The notes beneath the pieces are model-generated. The model had not been told where the DNA came from. It ran no database searches and worked only from the letters and a program-made list of their open reading frames with translations. This document shows, piece by piece, positions 59,992 through 64,000 of a DNA stretch of 64,000 bases. Made by a program: the position numbers and the translations under genes. The first letter of the stretch is position 1. The number at the start of each line of letters is the position of its first letter. The DNA is from Lentzea tibetensis (GTDB lineage Bacteria; Actinomycetota; Actinomycetes; Mycobacteriales; Pseudonocardiaceae), in NCBI RefSeq assembly GCF_007845675.1, contig NZ_VOBR01000016.1:142360-206359 (forward strand), written 5' to 3'.

Positions 59992-62900
59992 TTGCTGAGC
60001 GCCACTGAAGTTCCCGGTTTCCAGCCCGTCATCTGCGCGTGCACGGTCGCGACGGCGGCCGAGCTGCCCGCGGTGAAGGTCCTGTCCAGCTCGTTCCTCG
60101 CCGAACACCCCGAGGGACGGTTCCTCGCGCTGATCGTCGACGCGCAGCCGGAGGCGTCGGGGCCGGGCCTGGTCACACCGGCCGACCTGGGCGTCGGAGC
60201 CGACGAGCTGCACGTGCTCGCCACGTCGCTCTCCTCGGAGGAGCTGCGGTCGGCGCTGGTGCCCCGGCTGCTGGAGCAGCTGCTGGCACAGGGGCTGCCG
60301 GTGCTGTACCTGGACCCGTGGGTGCAGGTGTTCGGCTCGGTCACGAAGCTCGTGCTGGAGGCGTTGAAGAAGGCGCCGGTCGCACTGCTGCCGCGCACGC
60401 TGCGGCCGCTGCCGGACGACGGGCTGCAGCCCGGCCCCACCGAGCTGCACGACTTCGGCGCGTTCGACCCCGGCTTCATCGCCGTCGGCCCCGGCGCGGA
60501 GCCGTACCTCGGCTCGCTCGACATGCCCGCGCTCGTGCCGCACCAGGTGCTGCGCGACGCGCGGCTCGGGCTCTCGGTGTGGAACGTCGCGGACCGGCCG
60601 TTGCACCGCGACGACGAAGGCGTGCTGACGGTCCTCGGTTCCGAGCTGCTGACCGTGCACTTCGCGGGCTTCGACCCGCGCCGCCCGTGGCTGCTGTCCG
60701 CCGAGTTCTCCGAACGCCCGCGCGTGCTGCTGTCAGAGCACCCGCTGGTCGCCGAGCTGGTGACCGGCTACCGCGGTGAGCTCGTGCGATGCGGCCACAC
60801 CATGCAGCAGGTGCCGTACCGGTTCGGCCAGCTCATCGACGGCACGGACCTGCCGGACGAACTGCGCGCGGACTACCGCGCCGCGTCACCGACCCCGCCG
60901 CCCGCGTTCGGCGACGATGGCGGTGCCGGCTTCCTGCTGTGGGCGTGCGAGCAGACGCCGAACGGCGGAACCCGCTGGTCAGAGGCCGTGTGGCGGACGG
61001 ACGAGCTGCTGCGGGCCCAGTTCCCCGCCCCGTTCGGCGCCGACGCGGAGGCGTTCCGCGAGTGGTGCGCCGGTGTGGGTGTCACCTCGGGCAGGCTGCC
61101 CGTGCCCGCCGTGCCAGGCCCGCGTGCCGAGGGACCGGCGCTGCTGGACCAGCTCGGTGTGTCGGTCATCGGCTCCGGCCCGCTCGTCGACCTGGTGCTG
61201 GCCGCCGCGCGCGCGTCCGGTCTGCCCACGTCGACGACCGCGAACTACCCGGTCGTCGTGCGCGCCGGCGACGATGAGATCCCCGACGGCCGGTTCGTGG
61301 TGGACGTCGCGCTGGATGCGTCGCCGCGTGATCCGCGCACGGGTGTCAACGAGCTGTGGGTGTCCTCCGAGGCCACCCGCGCCACCGCCGAACGCATCGG
61401 CGGCCCGATCGTGCGGGTGGTGCCGCTCCCGGTGCACGACATCGGTGAGCGCACGCACGAGACCGGGCCCGAGATCGTGTTCGCCGCACTCGCTGATCAC
61501 GCGATCGACCGCGCGGGCAACGTGCTGGGCGTGGTGTCCGCGTTCCTCAGCGCCTTCCCCGACCGCGCGGACGTGCGGTTGCGCATCGCGGTGACCGGTG
61601 CGGACGACCATCCCGAGGCCGCCGAGCGGTTGCGTCTCGCGACGGCAGCCGACCCCAGGATCGAGCTCGTCGAGGACGGCGACGTCGTCTCCGACGCGGA
61701 CTGCGTCGTGTCGCTGCACCGCGGCGGGGCAGGCGACCGGATCGCCCACCGCCTGGCCGAGCTGGCCGTGCGCGGGATCCCGGTGCTCGCGTCCGACAGC
61801 GGCGCGGTCGCCGAGCTGTTCGGCAAGACCGCCGTGCTCGTGCCGTGCCACCAGGGCGGAGCCGAGCCGGACGTGCAGGCCGCGGCCCGGTTGCTGCACT
61901 CGCTCGCGGACGACCTGCCGACCGCCGCCGCGCTGGGCCACGCCGCGCGCGATCACGTGCTGCACACGCGGTCGGTCTCCCGCGTGGGTGAACTGCTGCG
62001 CGAACGCGTCGAGCACGCCTACCGCGGGTGGCGGGCGCGCAGGCCGAAGCCCGCGCCCGAGGTCGACCCGATGAAGGCGTTGCAGTCGGCCAAGCACGCG
62101 TTGCTCCGGCAGCCGGACGTGGGCTCGGCGCATCGAACACCGATGGCGCCAGCGTTGCGCAAGGTCGTGCTGCGCGCGCTCGACCACTACGACAACCACA
62201 TGCGCGAAGTGCTGCACACCCTGGTCGACGGGGTGGAGCGCACGGTCAGCGAGCTGGTCGACCGGCAGGACGCGCTGCGCAGCGGCGTCGGCACCGGTGA
62301 GCTGGAACTGCTGCGGGCCGAGCTGGAGCAGGTCGCGGAGCGGCAGGACCACTTCGGCGACCAGATCGTCGGCGTCGACGACGGCGTGGTGCGCGTCCGC
62401 GCGGACATGGCCGGTCAGGGACGGCGGCTGCGCGAGATCGAGGACGCGGTCGTCGCCGAGGCGGCCAAGCGCGCGAAGCAGTCCGAGGGGCTGGCCGCGC
62501 GCATCGACAAGCTGACCGTCGCGCTCAACCGCACGCTGGACCGGATCGACACGCTCGAGTCGAAGGTCGTCGAGGTCTTCAAGGAGCGCGACACCCGGCT
62601 CGACGCCGCGGTGCGCGCCGCCAACCAGGCGCAGCAGACCGCGGACGCGTTGCGTCGGGTCGTCGTGCGCTCACACGAACGGGCGGCAGCCGAGTCGGTG
62701 CCGGACGTGCGGTCGTCGCTGGTGCTGTGCGATGCGGGCATGGTGCGGCTGCCCGCGGACGACATGTTCATGCTGCCGCTGCTCTCGAGCAACGGGGTGT
62801 GGGAGTCGGAGCTGTCCGAGCTCATCGACTCGCTGGTCGAACCGGACGGGGTGTTCCTCGACGTCGGTGCCTACGTCGGCTATCACTCGATCAGGGTGTT

Positions 62901-63537
62901 GTCGCGGCTCGGCGTTTCCGGTGCCGTGGTCGCGGTCGAGCCGAGTGCGGCCGCCGCCGCGTTGCTGCGGCACAACGTCGAGGTCAACGTGCCCGCGCCC
63001 GTCGCCGCGCGGTTGTCGGTGATCGAGGGTGCCGCGTGGGAGAGCCAGGGTGAGCTGGCGTGTTCGCCGACGCTCACCGGAGGTCTCTCGGTGTCGCCTC
63101 TTCCCGAGGACGCGCCGGAGGACGCCGCGAAGGTGCGGGCGGTCCGGCTGGACAAGGAACTCGAAGAGCTCGCGGCCGTTCAGGGGATGAAGCTGTCCGT
63201 CGTGCGCGTCGACACGCCTGGTCGTGGACACCGCGCACTCGCCGGACTCGTGCGACTGCTGCGCAGGGACAAGCCGCACGTCCTGCTCGAGTTCTCCGCG
63301 ACGGGGACGACCGAGCTGGGCGACGACCCGGTGACGGTGCTCAAGGAGTTCGGCATCTGGGGCTACGACCTGGTGCCGGTCGCCACGCGTCAGGCCGCGT
63401 CGCCGGAGCAGATCGTGAAGGCCATGGAAGGTCTTCGGTCGATCACGTTGTGGCTCCGTCCGCGGACTCCCGGCCCCAAGCCGGCCGTCGCGCAGCCGGC
63501 CGTACCGGTCCGGCAGGCCGCTGACCAGCCGATTTGA
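59992..63537 (+). CDS. Glycosyltransferase-coiled coil-FkbM methyltransferase fusion
   Basis: TTG at 59992 gives 1181 residues; no better start is seen, and the N-terminus matches glycosyltransferase openings (ICACTVATAAELPAVKVLSSSFLAEHP). Residues about 1-340 resemble a GT domain. Residues about 370-690 resemble a GT-B type C-terminal half with LAELAVRGIPVLASDSGAVAELFG. Residues about 730-900 are coiled coil (HMREVLHTLVDGVERTV and following). Residues about 920-1160 are an FkbM-type SAM methyltransferase (DGVFLDVGAYVGYHSIRVL). It probably decorates a surface or secreted glycan. It lies 10 bp after glnA2. Confidence 0.8.
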   Translation: MLSATEVPGFQPVICACTVATAAELPAVKVLSSSFLAEHPEGRFLALIVDAQPEASGPGLVTPADLGVGADELHVLATSLSSEELRSALVPRLLEQLLAQGLPVLYLDPWVQVFGSVTKLVLEALKKAPVALLPRTLRPLPDDGLQPGPTELHDFGAFDPGFIAVGPGAEPYLGSLDMPALVPHQVLRDARLGLSVWNVADRPLHRDDEGVLTVLGSELLTVHFAGFDPRRPWLLSAEFSERPRVLLSEHPLVAELVTGYRGELVRCGHTMQQVPYRFGQLIDGTDLPDELRADYRAASPTPPPAFGDDGGAGFLLWACEQTPNGGTRWSEAVWRTDELLRAQFPAPFGADAEAFREWCAGVGVTSGRLPVPAVPGPRAEGPALLDQLGVSVIGSGPLVDLVLAAARASGLPTSTTANYPVVVRAGDDEIPDGRFVVDVALDASPRDPRTGVNELWVSSEATRATAERIGGPIVRVVPLPVHDIGERTHETGPEIVFAALADHAIDRAGNVLGVVSAFLSAFPDRADVRLRIAVTGADDHPEAAERLRLATAADPRIELVEDGDVVSDADCVVSLHRGGAGDRIAHRLAELAVRGIPVLASDSGAVAELFGKTAVLVPCHQGGAEPDVQAAARLLHSLADDLPTAAALGHAARDHVLHTRSVSRVGELLRERVEHAYRGWRARRPKPAPEVDPMKALQSAKHALLRQPDVGSAHRTPMAPALRKVVLRALDHYDNHMREVLHTLVDGVERTVSELVDRQDALRSGVGTGELELLRAELEQVAERQDHFGDQIVGVDDGVVRVRADMAGQGRRLREIEDAVVAEAAKRAKQSEGLAARIDKLTVALNRTLDRIDTLESKVVEVFKERDTRLDAAVRAANQAQQTADALRRVVVRSHERAAAESVPDVRSSLVLCDAGMVRLPADDMFMLPLLSSNGVWESELSELIDSLVEPDGVFLDVGAYVGYHSIRVLSRLGVSGAVVAVEPSAAAAALLRHNVEVNVPAPVAARLSVIEGAAWESQGELACSPTLTGGLSVSPLPEDAPEDAAKVRAVRLDKELEELAAVQGMKLSVVRVDTPGRGHRALAGLVRLLRRDKPHVLLEFSATGTTELGDDPVTVLKEFGIWGYDLVPVATRQAASPEQIVKAMEGLRSITLWLRPRTPGPKPAVAQPAVPVRQAADQPI

Positions 63538-63562
63538 CTTTGGTCAAGACCGTGAGTAACCT
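63534..63562 (+). promoter_or_regulatory. rRNA operon promoter P1
   Basis: TTGACT at 63534-63539 and TAACCT at 63557-63562 are separated by exactly 17 bp. It overlaps the last codon of the preceding fusion gene. Confidence 0.7.
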
Positions 63563-63597
63563 TCTCCAAGTCGCAAGCGAGACCCCGGAACGAGCGG

Positions 63598-63626
63598 TTG
63601 ACACCGCGAATCGGGCCGGGTAACAT
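63598..63626 (+). promoter_or_regulatory. rRNA operon promoter P2
   Basis: TTGACA at 63598-63603 and TAACAT at 63621-63626 have a 17-bp spacer. The -35 is a perfect consensus. Confidence 0.75.
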
Positions 63627-63698
63627 TCTGCGGCGCCAAGCTCCCAGAAGTGAATGAACGGCATACCGTGCTGTCCGGAGTCCGACAAAGACCCCGAT

Positions 63699-63728
63699 TT
63701 GACACCGAAAATGCCACTCAGATAGCCT
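63699..63728 (+). promoter_or_regulatory. rRNA operon promoter P3
   Basis: TTGACA at 63699-63704 and TAGCCT at 63723-63728 have an 18-bp spacer. The bases after the -35 (CCGAAAA) resemble those of P2. Confidence 0.7.
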
Positions 63729-63796
63729 CTGGAAACACGAGAAAAACTGAATGCGAAGCGAGTTTGCGCCGAGCCTGAATCGCCGAAACGGCCGAT

Positions 63797-63826
63797 TTGA
63801 CAAAGCGAAAACGAACTAGCTAAGCT
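63797..63826 (+). promoter_or_regulatory. rRNA operon promoter P4
   Basis: TTGACA at 63797-63802 and TAAGCT at 63821-63826 have an 18-bp spacer. It is the promoter nearest to the leader. Confidence 0.75.
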
Positions 63827-63839
63827 TTCAACACAAGCC

Positions 63840-64000
63840 CCGGAATGAACCGCGGTAAGACGCGGGACAAGATGGTGAGCGCGTGTTCTTTGAGAACTCA
63901 ACAGCGTGCCGAAACACAGCCAGTAATATGAACCTCGTCAAGAGGTTCCTTTGAGTAATTTAGATTGATGCCAGACATATTCCGTCTGGAGCGATCAAAC
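63840..64000 (+). other. rRNA leader upstream of 16S rRNA
   Basis: The segment 63884-63908 (TGTTCTTTGAGAACTCAACA and following) matches the conserved leader element of actinobacterial rrn operons associated with antitermination. Two hairpins follow: 63930-63936 with 63942-63948 (7 bp), and CCAGAC 63971-63976 with GTCTGG 63984-63989. They may contribute to RNase III processing. The 16S start (AGAGTTTGATC) is not reached, so the rRNA gene begins just past the window. Confidence 0.85.

Noticed and set aside
63538-64000. Minus-strand open frames ending in the rRNA leader
   Set aside because: They are antisense to promoters and leader elements and have no coding signal.

Overview
The window is GC-rich (about 70%), densely packed, uses many GTG starts and has GTGA/ATGA stop-start overlaps throughout. 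Gene content points to a filamentous actinomycete of the Pseudonocardiales (Lentzea/Saccharothrix/Actinosynnema-like; this placement is inference). Features supporting it are an F420-dependent reductase, an LprG-P55 pair, LysX, a GlnA2-type glutamine synthetase, a Hip1/CaeA-like hydrolase pair, and a multi-promoter rRNA leader at the right end. The backbone order cobD - SURF1 - ptpA - CobC-like aminotransferase - NIF3 - Zn ribbon - RNase H/phosphatase - panB - Hip1-like hydrolases - glnA2 corresponds to a block known from Mycobacterium tuberculosis (Rv2222c-Rv2236c region). It is interrupted here by lineage-specific insertions.

Left part (1-8.9 kb): two tandem proline-rich membrane metallopeptidase genes (the first cut by the window edge), a DUF2207 membrane protein, an M16 peptidase pair (one with the zinc motif, one without), NudC, and a PhyH-type oxygenase divergent from an AraC regulator.

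Defence-like part (8.97-18.35 kb): a Wadjet type II-like locus. jetA, jetB and jetC form a translationally coupled operon on the minus strand. jetD is separated from jetC by two plus-strand genes, a membrane protein and a solute-binding lipoprotein, and its Toprim active-site residues appear to be lost.

Backbone part (18.4-33.2 kb): cobD, SURF1, an excisionase-like antitoxin with a broken PIN toxin, ptpA with a fructosamine-kinase-like gene, and a five-gene overlapping operon (aminotransferase, NIF3, coiled-coil Zn ribbon, RNase H/phosphatase, aldo-keto reductase). These are followed by an FMN reductase, RNase P RNA, a threonine-synthase-like gene and a secreted DUF6345 protein.

Type IV secretion-like part (33.2-41.5 kb): a divergent small DNA-binding-like protein and seven co-oriented genes resembling VirB2, VirB3, VirB4, VirB6/TrbL, VirB8 and a VirB1/NlpC wall hydrolase. 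No relaxase, coupling protein or integrase lies in the window. The cluster ends at a perfect 21-bp hairpin.

Right part (41.6-64 kb): RNB ribonuclease, a 132-bp two-tier palindrome in a repeat-bearing spacer, an F420:NADP oxidoreductase, a metal-receptor-like protein, a secreted ricin-fold lectin, proline iminopeptidase, PanB, LysX, NadE, two secreted tripeptidyl-peptidase-like hydrolases, P55/LprG, GlnA2 and a 1181-residue glycosyltransferase-coiled coil-FkbM protein. The window closes with four tandem sigma70-type promoters and the leader of an rRNA operon whose 16S gene lies just outside.
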